From Cunninghamia lanceolata (taxonomy: Eukaryota; Streptophyta; Pinopsida; Cupressales; Cupressaceae): 64,000 nt of DNA. The notes beneath the pieces were generated by a model. That model had not been told where the DNA came from and did not search any database. It saw only the letters and a program-made list of their open reading frames with translations. Of the stretch, positions 50,132-63,378 are shown one piece after another; positions within the stretch are counted from its first letter, which is position 1, and each line of letters begins with the position of its first letter. The DNA is taken from positions 248,001-312,000 of the forward strand of contig BSBN01000252.1 in the NCBI GenBank assembly GCA_027924645.1, read 5' to 3'. Made by a program: the position numbers and the translations under genes.

Positions 50132-50421
50132 ATCTTGATGATTACTTATCTGATGATATAATAAGGAAATGTATGTGTTTATTCATTTGATGCAATCAGA
50201 TTTAGAATGAACTATGATTGTTAGTTAATTCATAATGTTGGTTAGATCTTGTGAATAGTTTGTTAGTAATGCAGTCGTGGAACCCTAGAGGATAAACTTA
50301 ACTTGATGTTATGAATAAATATGATTTACATTTCTTTGTTATTTCTTTCCTTAAAAAAAATTCCTTTTTTGGTTAGCATAGTTGAGTTGTTCTCTAGGGT
50401 TTCTTGGTGAGGCGTTACATT

Positions 50422-50434
50422 TGGTATTAGAGCC
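50422..50434 (+). other. Primer binding site of the LARD
   Basis: tggtattagagcc two bases after the 5' LTR end; one base different (C to T) from the canonical tRNA-Met PBS tggtatcagagcc. Confidence 0.85.
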
Positions 50435-52038
50435 AGGTTGCAACACTAGGATCTCTAAATTGTTATTGTTGCTCTAGGTTAAGCATTTTTCTCCTTGTGA
50501 CAAGTTGGTAATAATACCTCTCACCTTTGTGCCTTAGTGCAACGTTAGAAGGTTGATAAATTTACAAATTTGTTCTTTGATTCTAGAAGAAATAAATTCT
50601 TTATGCCTTGTTTTACTTATGTGTCTGCTATGTGTTATTTCTCCTTCTTTTCTAAAAATGTGATGATATATCTGACAATATGTGTTTCCTGAATGATAGT
50701 GCTTCCTAATTTGCTGAGGCATTGAGTTCCTCTTGTGGTCTCTAGTGCTTTAGAAGAAAGAAGCATGGTTAATGTTAGTTGCATTGCTTTTGTATATGTG
50801 TAAGTTTTAGAATGATTTAATCATTTGGTGGCATCATGTATCATAAGTCATGTGGTTATGTGGTGTTGCCATATGTAGGGTATCTTTGCGTGGTTGCTTG
50901 ATAATCTGATATTTATCTCCTAGTTGGCCATCACCTCATGAGGAAGTTCTATTGTGATTTATGAAAGTTAACATTGTGTATGCCTATGTAAGAACCGTGT
51001 GCAGGAGATCAAATTGGAGCTTGTGTTAGACCCATGAGATCATGAATGTGATAATGTAATTCAATTAGAGTTTTGAATTACTCTTGTGTGTGACATAATA
51101 CATTTCCTCTATAAATATCTTCTTGCATAAGGAAGTAATTGCATATGTTCATAGCTTGGTAAAAAAAAGAAATTATACTGCATTAATGATAGAAAATTTT
51201 TGTATATAAGTAGCGACTGTGTTACCTTAAATTTTTGTATAAAAGTTGTTAGATATGAAGATGTAGAAAACTTAGTTGTCTATGTGTTTGGTGTACATTC
51301 TCTAATGCATTCTGGACTTTGAGTCCTGGGGTGTTGTGTAGTGGATACTCCCTTTTGTGGCTAAAATTAGTCACACTGTGATGTGCATTTGTTTGTCATA
51401 TTGGTTGTTTTGGAATTTTTGATAGTTGCTTCATGTGTTGTTGGTGGGCTAATAGTGAATTTGTTTTCTTTGAACTCTCTTATGATAGGAGTGGTCACCA
51501 AAACTCTTTTCTTTATACTTGAATTATTGTTGAAAATTGCCAGCATTTTGTGACTTAAGATTGAATTTGATTACTCCCCCACTTGGGTTTGCACCTTTTT
51601 AAAATTTCTATGGTGGCTATTCCGAGTGTTTGTTTCTATTGGCCTCGTTTCATGTTAAGTGTTGTTTCTATCATGTTCATTTCGAGCCTCTGATAGTATG
51701 TACAAGGGAAGACTTTGCAGAGAATTCTACTTGCATGTTTGGTAATTAGTTGGAACCATAGTAGAAACAAGAGATGAGATGTATTTTTCCTTGTTAAAAT
51801 GTGAATGCGATTCCCTAAATCATTTGAAATTCTCAAAATATGTGTGATTGGATATAAGTAGATCACATGATATGTCTTAAGGTGAGGAATTGATGTCCTT
51901 CTTGTCTTTATTGAATGATTGTGCCTATCTTATGAACAATTGCTTAACATGGATGCATATGTTGGCAATAGAAAATTGCAATACTAATATATTATGTTTC
52001 CACCCTAGTCTGTGACTTCCAAGAGTAAGTCAAGTTTT
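50435..52038 (+). other. Non-coding internal domain of the LARD
   Basis: 1.6 kb between PBS and PPT. The longest reading frame is about 76 codons, on the - strand, and resembles no gag, protease, RT or integrase. No structured repeat is seen. It probably holds packaging or dimerisation signals, which I cannot locate. Confidence 0.75.
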
Positions 52039-52050
52039 AGGGGGGGAGGA
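52039..52050 (+). other. Polypurine tract of the LARD
   Basis: agggggggagga abuts the 3' LTR start TGTAGTGCCCC, the expected plus-strand primer position. Confidence 0.9.
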
Positions 52051-53562
52051 TGTAGTGCCCCTCCATTCTCATCTTGGATATGCAGATAGTCTAGCTAAGG
52101 AGCATGAAGATGAAGGTAAAATAATAGGAATATTTTGAGTATGTTAGACAGTTGATGTTGTACATTATATGATGTTGGCAGATGCTACATTCATGTTGGT
52201 GACATTCCCGATTATCCTCATGTGTGGTTTCATATTATAGTTAGCATGTTTTATTGATAATCCTTGTTGCAACACTAATAATTCATATGTTGTGACATTG
52301 TTTTACATTCAGGTGATTATGATGTTGATCTTACTATGATTGTCATGTGTTAAAATTGATTTTTATGTGACTGATTTTGTATTATAGGATGATATGATTA
52401 TTATATGGTGTGAAAAGAGATAATGTCATACCACTCATTCATGAGTGTCTGGCGACGTTGTGATTCTCTTTCACTCCATGACCATTTTATATTTATTATA
52501 CTTATGCATAGACTGTGTTGTGTGTTGCAGGTTGCAGGTATCAGGCATCGACTCCACCTAAAATGACAAGTCTGAGCGTGCCTTAAAGCCAATGGAAATT
52601 GTTGAACGGAGATAACATATGGTCCCCTAGTTAGCCATCATCCTTGAAAAGGATGAGTATCCAATTTTGCACCCAGTCAGTGTTGTCTATTTGGGCATAA
52701 TAGTCAGTCGTTGTTGTTGTGGTCATGCTTTTCGATCATGCATAGTGTCAGGTATTGTTTGGCATTTAGGTTATTTAGTTTGGAATTGTTTGATTAATGC
52801 TTTGGTTAATTATTGCATTAAAATAAAATTATTAATTCAAGAGGGCACTTTGATAAATAAATATAGATGCTTTTATGTAAATTTAAGTTTATGGGAAATT
52901 ATATTATATTGTAATCTAACGTCAATAAATAATAATAATTATAATGAGGAAAATAAAGTGTTATTAAAATAGGAATATAATTGGTAAAATTAAAATAAAA
53001 ATATTTTATAAACAAGTAAATGTTTTGTTAGTGGTAATAAAAATAAATTTATAATATTTATGAGTTGTCATAAAAACTTATATATATAGCAAATTCTAAA
53101 ATAGATAAAATCAGAGAGAAAATATTGTATGGTTAAAAATAGTAAATTGTAAGAAAGTAATAAAGGCAGAATTTATTGCCTTTAATAAGGAGAATCTTTT
53201 GGAAGAAATGATGGGGGTGGTTATGCATGCTCAACATTATTTTTGAAAATCTCAAGACATAATTTGGGGGAAGGAGCATGCATTTCAAATAGCAGAATAT
53301 GTTTTTTTTTTTTTGGATCACTCTCTCTCAGGAAGTTTTTATTTTTCTTTTGGCACCATAAACTATAGCTTCGAGGAAAAAAGACTTAGGGGAAAATGGA
53401 TGTGAGCTGAGAATTTTGTGAAGATGTGATAGAAGTAATATTCCAGGTATGGACTGAGATATGAATCTGATTTATTGTTACATTAGATTTAGTGAAATGA
53501 ATTTGTAATATGCAAGCTTTATATTATTTTGTGAATTCTTTTCTACATATTCTGAACCTAGT

Positions 53563-54256
53563 GTGTTACGTTAGCCATAACTTTAAATTTACGAATTAGG
53601 TTCCTCTACATTTTTTCAATATAGTGCATGACATAGTTATCTAAATCATATTTGAAAATCAGCTTTACCCAGTTTGTCATTTTGGAGATATGAATATTTT
53701 GTGGTTGTCTATCTCTCACCGATTTCATCTCTATTTTTACAGTCTATTGCGTTAGCCATAACATTATTTTTTTGAACTGGGTTCCTCTAAAGTATTCATA
53801 TATGGTGCACGACCTAGTTATCTAAATTATATATCAAACTCAGCCTTACCCAGTTTGTAATTTTGGAGATATGAAGATTTTGTGATTGTCTATCTCTCAC
53901 CAATTGCATCTCTATTTTTACAGTCTGTTGCGTTAGCCATAACTTTATTTTTACGAACTGAGTCCCTCTAATTTTTTTATATATGGTGCATGACCTAGTT
54001 ATCTAAATCATAGCCAATAATCAGTCTTACCCAGTTTGTCATTTTTGAGATATTAATATGTTGTTACTATCTACCTCTCACCCGTTTCATCTCTATTAAA
54101 ATAGTTAGTTGCGTCACTAATAGCTCTATATTTTCAAACTGGGTTTCTCTGAAATTTTTTCAGCTCTTATCTATGAAAATCATATCCAAAAATTAACAAT
54201 AACCAGTTTGTCAATTCAGAGATATGTATCAATTAGTGATAGACATTCCTATGCCA
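53563..54256 (+). repeat. Four tandem 181-bp units in the 3' LTR
   Basis: Units start at 53563, 53744, 53925 and 54106, exactly 181 bp apart, matching unit for unit the array at 47198-47890. Confidence 0.92.
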
Positions 54257-55424
54257 CATTTGTTGTTGTTATTAAATCTACAAATCCATTCTATGCATAT
54301 CCTTTAATCATTGCATTCCATAATTTGACATCTCTTTGAGACAATTTGCTGAACAGTTAATGCACTTTGTTTGTGCTCTCACTTTTGCATACATGTCTAC
54401 TAAAGCATTTCCTTTTCGAAATCTCTTATCATTATCAAAACATACTATATTTATATTCTTTCTGATATAGTATACGTTCTTGCATATCTTAATCAATCAT
54501 ATTAGTATGTTTATTTCTTAGTGGTTTATTTTAGTGCCTTTGAACATGATATTTTGTTATCTGAAAACAAATTTTTTTTTAAGTTCTTTTCTTAGGATTT
54601 GAAATTAGCAATATAGTCTAATCTGGATTTAATAATAGAAACATAACTTAAAAGATTTTAGAAATCATACATGAGGTAGTGATTATGAAAATGTTTATGT
54701 TGGAATTGTATTGTATTCTCTTAGATGCATTAGAAATAACATAATGTTTATCAAGTTATATATTTTATCTTAAAATTAGATTATGGTAGAAGGAAAACGA
54801 ATTAAATTGGATGATAATTTTTGAGACTTATTATGTTTGAAGGGAATAGAATCAACCTAGTTCTAATTTAAGGTAGAAGTATCAAATTTGTGTTTTAATT
54901 AGAAATCATTCAATGATGAATCGTTGATAATAGTCCATGACTTTCAACTACTAAATGTTAACCTTGCAATTAGTCTAAGTAAGACTCTTAATATTATCTA
55001 TTGCCAATAGCATAGGAATGGATTAAATATTGTTACTTGTGGCACTTATATCATTTGATCATATTAATAACTACTACTAGTAGTTAGGCTAATATTGTTC
55101 TCCATTGTTGAGATAGATTCACTTTATGTTTGTTGGATGATTGACCATGATTGGAATTAATGTTGCATTATTTAAGACCAATTATTAGTGCATCAAATCA
55201 TATGTTGCATTTGTGGGAGCTTGGTTTATGATGTGTATTAGAAAGTGAATGTGATGTGTGACCATTGTGTTTTAATGGCGTCAAGTGTTTGTGTCATTTG
55301 GGGAAATGGTTTCCAGAGGCCTAGGAGGGTGTGATTGTGTGGGGTTGGCTATGTGTGCATCATGTGAGTTGAATGAAATGCATTCTTGAAATATTGCCTC
55401 ATATTCATGTTGGTATGATATATG

Positions 55425-55614
55425 TGCAAGATGGTTTATGCCTTGCTTAGTGTACCTATTCATGTGATTATGTTGACTATGCAAGATGGATAATGCCTTG
55501 CTCTGTGTTATGTACTTGTGATAAATGTGCAAGATGAGTAATGCCTTGCTTTGTTTACAGATTTACGTGTTAATGATAATTGTGCAAGATGGTTAATGCC
55601 TTGCCTTGTATAGG
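55425..55614 (+). repeat. Four short repeats TGCAAGATGG...GCCTTG (3' LTR copy)
   Basis: The counterpart of 49051-49240 with the same spacing. The fourth unit keeps the gcaagatgg that the 5' LTR copy has mutated to agaagatgg. Confidence 0.85.
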
Positions 55615-56607
55615 GTTTACTAGTTGAAAGTAGGGGGAGTGGCTCTCAATGGGGGCTGGAGCCCAAAGTGGTGTCCAAGACAACCCATTGGAGGGTTTCT
55701 TAATCCAGTGATAACCTTAATTATGAGTTAGGGGGAAATAGTAGAATTCACATTAATCAAGATAAAGTATGCCTCACTCATGACAACCCATGACAAGCTA
55801 TGTGATGACACTCATCCCTAATGCAGTCTAGCACTCCCTAGTTGTATTTCCTCCATTGGTTGTGTGAATACCTCTAGAAGTACAGTTAAGTGTGTAAGTG
55901 ATGTTTAAGTTTCTTATGATGTCTTTGTTGACTAGTGTTGTATTTGAGTCATGTGTAGTCCTTGCACCTATTAGCCTATTGTCTTCTTGGTTGTTTGCTT
56001 AGTGGGACCTTATTGTTATCTCCTAGCATGGGGGGTGGACCTTAGGGTTCCACATGTTCAGGTGGTTGTGCTTTTATCTCCATTGGTTTCCCTTATTATT
56101 CATGTGTGAGAAGGATGTACCTTGTATGGCAGATTTCAAATTTTGCTCTAACTTGAGGAGACAGATAATTATGTTCACATTCTATTTTTGTATATCAGTT
56201 GAATCATGTACTATTATCTTGATGTATGTACTCCAATGTAATCAGGGAAATGATATTGTAAACAATGTACTCCAATGTAAAGGAATTTGTATATGTACCT
56301 GTAATCCTATATATAAGATCTTGATGATTACTTATCTGATGATATAATACATAAATGTATGTGTTTATTCATTTGATGCAATCAGATTTAGAATGAACTA
56401 TGGTTGTTAGTTAATTCATAGTGTTGGTTAGATCTTGTGAATAGTTTGTTAGTAATGCAGTCGTGCAACCCTAGAGGATAAGCTTAACTTGATGTTATGA
56501 ATAAATATGATTTACATTTCTTTGTTATTTCTTTCCTTAAAAAAAAATTTCCCTTTTTGGTTACCATAGTCGAGCTATTCTCTAAGGTTTCTTGGCGGGG
56601 CGTTACA

Positions 56608-57487
<880 letters not shown>

Positions 57488-58355
57488 TGATGAAGGGGGG
57501 TAAATCACAAAACACACAACAATAAAAATGGAACACAAAAAATACAATATTTCTTTATTGATTTGGACAACTCATTACATTATAGAAGCTCAATTACAAT
57601 CAGAGGAATCAATCCTCCATAGGCTGCAACACACTACAGCTACACACCACCAAGCTCTGGAATCTTCTGCCTTCTGCAACCCAAAATCAGCTAGAGTTTC
57701 TGTTTTCCTACCTATTCTTGACTCTACACTTTCCCCCTTAACACTACTACCACCCAAGGTTCCCCAAATAGTCATAAATAGCACTTTTTGGCGGCCTCTA
57801 GCTAAATTTTGAAATTTGCAACTCCCTCCAAAAGTAGGTCAACTTCTAGGAAGCATAACTTTTGATCCAGGTGTCCGATTGATGAACCGTTTTAAGTGCC
57901 AAAAATCTCACAATGTAAACTATCATGCTAGAAATCTATAAATGGATTTCCGTTAACTTTTTCAGATGTTATAGGATGTTTTAGTGCCTCATATCTTGTT
58001 TCAAAAATTTTTAGGGGCTTTTCGAAAAACAAAAAACTTTAATATCTTTTAGTTCACAAATGATCTTATATTTCCAAAGGTCTTATATTTCCATTATGTA
58101 ACTTGCTATAAGTTTTTTCTTCAATCCATGCCCAAATGCAAAGTTTCCTAAAATGGCAGGTAACCTTTCCAAAACTGGCAGTTTGTTATTTTTAGTAGTT
58201 TTGGAAAAACTGAAAGTCCTACATCATTATTTTGGATATTATGGAACCAGAAACACTAATTATGGAAAGAAATAAAAATAACTACAATGATTTTGAATTA
58301 ACTTCTTTTTGGGTGATGCAGGATTGCCCTTACACCACTGGATGCTCCTGCATCA
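57488..58355. mobile_element. Solo LTR with ATCAT target duplication
   Basis: 868 bp from TGATGAAGGGGGG to TGCTCCTGCATCA with perfect flanks ATCAT (57483-57487 and 58356-58360). The right end contains a perfect 10-bp inverted repeat, tgatgcagga (58314) and tcctgcatca (58346). The last 16 bases are the reverse complement of the start of the LTR at 34748, so this is probably a - strand relative. No coding region. Confidence 0.75.
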
Positions 58356-59278
58356 ATCATGTATAAACTAGATTCTTTTAGCCATACCATTATGAATCAT
58401 AAATAAGGAAAGTACATATTCAAGAGAGAGAATGGTATTAAAAAATATTATTTAAGCATAAGTATCTTAAAACTTGACTCAAGGAAATGATATTAAAAGG
58501 GAAAATGAACACTGACCATCATTCAATTTTCTCTTTTTAAACATGCATACAAGGTTCGTCCATATTTGTAGAAAGCATACTTACAATTAGGAGAGCTACC
58601 TAGTTATAACTTCACATTCAAGTGTTCTTTCTCTTGTTTAATGAATATATGATAGTTAGAGAGGGGTAAACATTAATTAATTTCCATCATTACCTTATAA
58701 ACAACAATTCTAATATTGCTTATTCATTGTTTAATCCAAGGAATCATTCATTAATAAGCATTATATCAATATAGGCCCAACAAAATGATTAATTTACTAA
58801 AATTATTAGAAAACATGAAATATTAATAAATAATACCAATATATACACAAATATGAAAGGAAAACTCTTCTGACATGATTTTTCAAGAAGTTATCATGTA
58901 ATGAAGTTCTAGAAAGAAATGTTGATAACTCTATCAAAACAAAACATTTTCTAGTCCAATAATAAGTTAACAAAAGAAAACATAGTGTATTTGAAAAAAA
59001 TTAAATGGTTATACAAAATCAAAAAGCACTAATCCTACCATGATAGGAAAACACCACCAAAAAATTTAGATTCTACCACAAAACCTAGGACAATATTGTA
59101 ATTCCACAATTTCTCAGAAAGTATACAAAATTTGAAGGTGAAACTTTTTGCCTAGGTAAGATTTGTAGAAACATCTAAAGAAAAATTTTCTACATGCTCT
59201 ACAACTTTCCTGCCCAAGTTTATTTTTTTAAATTTCAATTTGAGTAGGAATGGTGGTTGACAACTTGGGAGGGTCCCC
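58356..59278. other. Unassigned AT-rich DNA, possible 5' UTR of the second LINE
   Basis: No recognisable coding region. The last 100-150 bp may be the leader or N-terminal part of the LINE ORF1 beginning near 59279, but no boundary or target duplication was identified. Confidence 0.35.
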
Positions 59279-60790
59279 GTGGCCCATTTACCCCTCCCTG
59301 AGCAGGGGATACCCAATTTTGTGATAGGTAGAAACACCAAACACGTGATTCTATCATTGGATTTAGGGCCCAAGGGTTGGAAGGTTGTCTTGGTGGGAAA
59401 TGATCTCATTGGTCAAGCTAGTGGGAAGGCAATCCCCCTACTATCTGAGTTGGAGGAAGGAACAACTTTGAAGTTCCCAGATTTGACCATCCAACAGGTG
59501 GTGTTGACAATGGATAATACATTGGTGGGTAAGTTCTTTGCCTATCACCCCAACATTGACCTTGTCAGAAGATGGATTGCCTCCAAACGGTAAGTTAAGG
59601 GCAACATCTCTGCTAGTGCCATGGTGGGTGGTATGCTTATCTTCAAATTTACCTCCACAAAGGATCTCCTCTATGTGTTATTGGGTGATCCATGGCTTTA
59701 TGGGAAGCATTCTCTTTCTATATGAAAGTGGAGACTTGGGTTTGATCCTAAGGCAGACCTAAACTAGTCAGCTCCGATTTGGGTAAGGCTTGTTGGGTTG
59801 CCCCTTGAATATTGGGATGAAGAAATTTTTTCTTGGATTGGTAATTCGTTTCGTGATTATGTGATAGTGGATAAGGTCACCAAGGCAAAATTGAGGCTTG
59901 TCTATGCTAGATTCTGTGTTAATGTTGATATCCTTAAAACTCTCCCAACCTCCATTATCCTAGAATCCTTGTTAGGGAGATGGACCCAGAGTATTCTCTA
60001 TGAAGGTTCTCAGGTCTTTTGCTAGAACTGCATGAGGTCGAGTCATGCAATAACCCAATGTTGGGCCCCCAAAAAACCTACTCCCAAGCCAAAGGAATTT
60101 GTGGAGAAAATGAAAGAGGTTTCAGAAGAATACCCCTTCAAGGAGGATATCCTAATCTCATCAACTCTCCCCCAGCCTCCCTAGCAAAGACCTCAGAAGG
60201 TGAAATGTTGCATGACTCCACCTAGAATGTGGGGGGTCAAAATGAATAGAAGAGTTCTTTGTAGGAAAATCAACACTTGGACATGGGAATGGAAGAGCAA
60301 CTATTGGGAGTCCAAAATGTTGAGTGTGACAAGCCAGATACTAACCCTCCTAAGCTAGAATCTTCTGTTCTGAATGTGAAAGGGACAATCTCTGATAGGG
60401 AAGAGGGTGAGATTTTGTAGTCAATGGGGGACTTGGGCTCAATGATGGATGAGGCAACAACACAGGCTATCCCAGAGCTAGAGATGGAACAGACACAAAT
60501 CCTTAGGCCACTTCTGAAGGCTCGAGGTTCCTTGTTAGGCATTAGCACTTTGGGGGAATCTTTCTCCCCATCCCCAGAGTAGGTACCAGCAAACCTTTAG
60601 ATGACTCGAAGGCTAGTCAATAGCTAAAAGAAAGGGAAAAGGACAAAGTAGGAAGACTGTGAATGTTGGGGTCGACTTGAAGGTTGGGAGACCTTCGCAT
60701 ATCCAAACTAGATAATGTGAGATGGCAAGGGAGATAGAAAATGGAAGATAGACCACCTTGCTGTTGTCTTCCAGGAAGCTGAAGAAATGA
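59279..60790 (+). pseudogene. LINE ORF1 with DUF4283 and CCHC knuckle
   Basis: Readings in order: VILSLDLGPKGWKVVLVGND, FPDLTIQQVVLTMDNTLVGK, AMVGGMLIFKFTSTKDLLYV, PIWVRLVGLPLEYWDEEIF, VTKAKLRLVYARFCVNVDIL, then a knuckle of spacing C-x2-C-x4-H-x4-C (NCMRSSHAITQC, with the second position a stop at 60023), and a basic end SSRKLKK before TGA 60788-60790. Stops at 59591, about 59733, 59766 and 60023, and a frame change near 60200, make it a pseudogene. DUF4283 plus zf-CCHC is the usual plant L1 ORF1 layout. Translation start uncertain. Confidence 0.8.
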
Positions 60791-63378
60791 AGATTCTTTC
60801 TTGGAACATTAAAGGACTTAATAATCCTCACAAATAGTTTTTGGTTAGAAATTGTATATTTGAAAACAAGATCGATATCCTTTTATTACAGGAAGTCAAG
60901 ATGTCTAAAGGTAATTTCAAACTAGTTGCTAATAACATTTGGCCTAATGCTAATTTTGCTATCAGTGAAGCCCAAGGAGAGTTTGGGGGCATTGTTACCA
61001 TGTGGGGGTAGAATGTGAGGGGCTCAGCTGTCACTTATACCAGGCACTGTGTGGAAGTCTCCTTCTCCTTTAGGGACAAGGATTGGTCTGTGGTCAATGT
61101 TTATGCTCCTAACTCTAAAATGGGAAAAAAGGAGGTTTGGGACTACTTGTCTTCTAGAATCGATAACTTCAAAAACATCATTGGATGGTTGTTGGAGGCT
61201 TTAATCCCCCTCATTTTCCCTCAAAACAATAGGAGGTATCATGGACTATTTTAATAGCATGGCTAACTTAGCTGAGTTCCTGAATAATGCTAGCCTAATG
61301 GATATCAAACTCTCTAGCCAATCCTTCACTTGGTCTAATAGAAGGTAAGGAAACCATCTCATCCAAGTGAAATTGGATAGAGTCCTTATCTCTTCTAATT
61401 GGAATATTGTTAATCTCCTCAAACTAGAGGCTCTCCCTCGTGTTGGCTCAGACCACAACCCTCTATTATTGAACTGGCAGGATATAAATCCCAAAGGACC
61501 TTATCCTTTTAGATTTGAAATGATGTGGGTTGTTCACTCAGACTTCAAAGGCTTCATATCTAGATTGTGGAAAATCCCATTCTAAAGATGTGCCATGTTC
61601 AGATTGGCCCAAAAAATCATTAATGTCAAGAACCGGGTGAAAGGATGGAATCAATTCTCCGTTAGGAATGTCTTGGAACAAAATAAGGCTTTAGCCAGTC
61701 AATTGTTTGACATCCAGAGTAGGATGGAGCAAGGTGACAGCTCAGAGGAGATTCTCTCTCTAGAAAAATCTTTATCCAAGGACTAGTTTCTGATTCTTAG
61801 AGAGGAGGAACTCTTCTGGAAGTAGAAATCCAAGGTCCAATGGTTAAAGGAAGGAGACATAAATAATTCCTCCTTCCATCAATCTAGCTTGAAGCATAAG
61901 AAAAGGAACACCATAACTAGGTTGTAGGATGAGGAAGGATTAGATGTCACTGAGGAGGAACAGTTGGGAGAGTTGGCATCTAGATAAATTTTCAATCTAT
62001 TTTAGCTACCTAGCTTGTTATCTTCTCCCCCATGGAAGAAGATATGTTGTTAAATCCTATCCCCACTCTTCTTTCTAAAGAAGACAATAGTCTCTTGACC
62101 AAGATGATCACTGAGGAGGAAGTGAGGGTGGTGGTTTTCTCTATGGGGGCATTTAAGGCTCCTAGGTCTGATAGTTTCATCCCACTTTCTTCTAAGAGTT
62201 CTAGGAAATTGTTGGAAAGGATTTCACTGACGTTGCTAAAGACTTTCATAACTGGGAGACTCCTACAATAGTTGAACAACACTTTCATAGCCCTGGTTTT
62301 GAAAAAGGCTAACCTACTTCCATGTCTGATTTCAGACCCATTAGTCTCTATAACACTGTCTATAAGATATTTATGAAGATCATGGTGCTCAAAGTCTAAC
62401 CCCTGTTGGACAAGATTATTGATGCTAATCAAAAAGGCTTTGTGCCTGGTAGGCAAATTCTTGATGCGACTATTTTTGCTCATGAATTTATTCACTCTAT
62501 TTCTAAGAGTAATATCCTAAGTATGGCTTTTAAACTTGACATTCCCAAGGCCTATGATAGGATTAGTTGGGATTTTTTTTCAAATTCCTTAGGAGATTTG
62601 GTTTTCAAGACCAGGTCATGAACCTAGCAAAAGAGTGTGTTTCCACTATTATATTCTCTATTCTTGTCAATGGTATCCACCGTGGTTTCTTCCCTACTGG
62701 TAGGGGAATTAGGAAGGGGACCCCTTATCCACCTACCTGTTTATCATCATGGCTAAAGTCTTGGGTAGGAATGCTTATAACATGCTGAGGAATGGCTCCC
62801 TTCATGGAGTCAGGACAGCTTCAACAGCACAATCTGTTGTTATTCAACAGTTTGTTGATGACACTATCCTATTTGGAATGGCCTCTATGGTGGAGGCTAG
62901 AATATGGAAACAACTTTTGAAATACTATTAGGTGGTGTCTAGCCAAAGCATCAACTTTGAAAAGAGCCAAATCTACTTCCTCAACACCTCGAAAGATCTG
63001 CAGGTCAAAATTAAGAGTATTCTGGGTTGCTCTAGTGCCCCTTTGTCGTCTTCTTATCTTGGGCTCTCCCTCGTAGTGAAAAAAATGACCCCTAATTATT
63101 GGAATTTGGTTCTTGAAAGAATTCATAAGGAGCTAGCAAGGTGGAAGGGGAGACTTCTTAGCTAGGCTAGAAAATTTCATCTCCTTAAGGCTTCGCTACA
63201 AGGTATTCCTACCTATTTCCTCAGCCTATTCAAAATCCCTAAATACTTAGCTGAAAAGTTTGAACAAATCCAGAAGAATTTCTTGTGGTCAGGGTGGAGG
63301 AAAAAATAAGATTATCTTTGGTTAGTTGGGACAAGGATTACTTGGCCAAGTCCCATGGGGCTTGGGAATAAGAAAAAT
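60787..63378 (+). pseudogene. LINE ORF2: endonuclease and reverse transcriptase, truncated
   Basis: ATG 60787 (MKILSWNIKGLNNPH) opens an APE endonuclease: ILLLQEVKMS, VVNVYAPN, SDHNPLLLNW; the G-D-F-N-A motif is destroyed near 61200. The RT shows DANQKGFVPGRQILDATIFA, FKLDIPKAYDRISWDF, GIRKGTPYP and an intact FVDDTILFG box near 62850, then SSYLGLSLVVKKMTP and LARWKGRLLS. The A-P-G-P-D-G motif is eroded to APRSDSF. At least four frame changes and many stops are present. Similarity ends at a G-L-G-I-R-K-like stretch near 63370, before the RNase H region found in the other LINE. Confidence 0.88.

Larger units (their letters stand above)
38330..50419 (+). repeat. 5' LTR of the LARD, interrupted by a LINE
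   Basis: Collinear with 52051-56607 except for the L1 LINE at 39473-46800 and a segment of about 180-190 bp (about 49411-49590) missing from the 3' LTR. LTR sequence itself totals about 4.75 kb. The right end ggcgttaca is followed by the PBS. Confidence 0.93.
38330..56607 (+). mobile_element. Giant-LTR non-autonomous retrotransposon (LARD-like)
   Basis: LTRs start TGTAGTGCCCC and end GGCGTTACA, flanked by a perfect CCGGT duplication (38325-38329 and 56608-56612). A tRNA-Met-like PBS follows the 5' LTR and a purine tract precedes the 3' LTR. Without the nested LINE the LTRs are about 4.75 and 4.56 kb, while the internal region (50420-52050) is only 1.63 kb with no reading frame over about 76 codons and no gag or pol similarity. 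The element therefore had to be mobilised in trans. This matches the large retrotransposon derivative (LARD) class, though its LTR-to-internal ratio is extreme. In the first 260 aligned bases I count about 20 LTR mismatches, so the insertion is old. Confidence 0.93.
52051..56607 (+). repeat. 3' LTR of the LARD
   Basis: 4557 bp, uninterrupted partner of 38330-50419. It serves as the empty-site reference for the nested LINE. It lacks about 180-190 bp present in the 5' LTR at about 49411-49590, at a short cccatgaca-type junction near 55783. Confidence 0.95.
59279..63378 (+). mobile_element. Second L1-type LINE, 3'-truncated
   Basis: ORF1 followed by ORF2, with the same overlapping ATGA junction as the LINE at 39473. 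It stops in the RT thumb/connection region near 63378. RNase H and 3' UTR are absent and the sequence switches to unrelated AT-rich DNA beginning TGTAACATG. LINEs normally lose their 5' end, so the loss of the 3' end suggests a later insertion (possibly an LTR starting at 63381) or a deletion. Confidence 0.85.

Noticed and set aside
58314..58355. 42-bp palindrome-like sequence as a miniature inverted-repeat transposon
   Set aside because: Its own flanks show no duplication, while the 868-bp unit ending at 58355 has a perfect ATCAT duplication, so it is the edge of an LTR.
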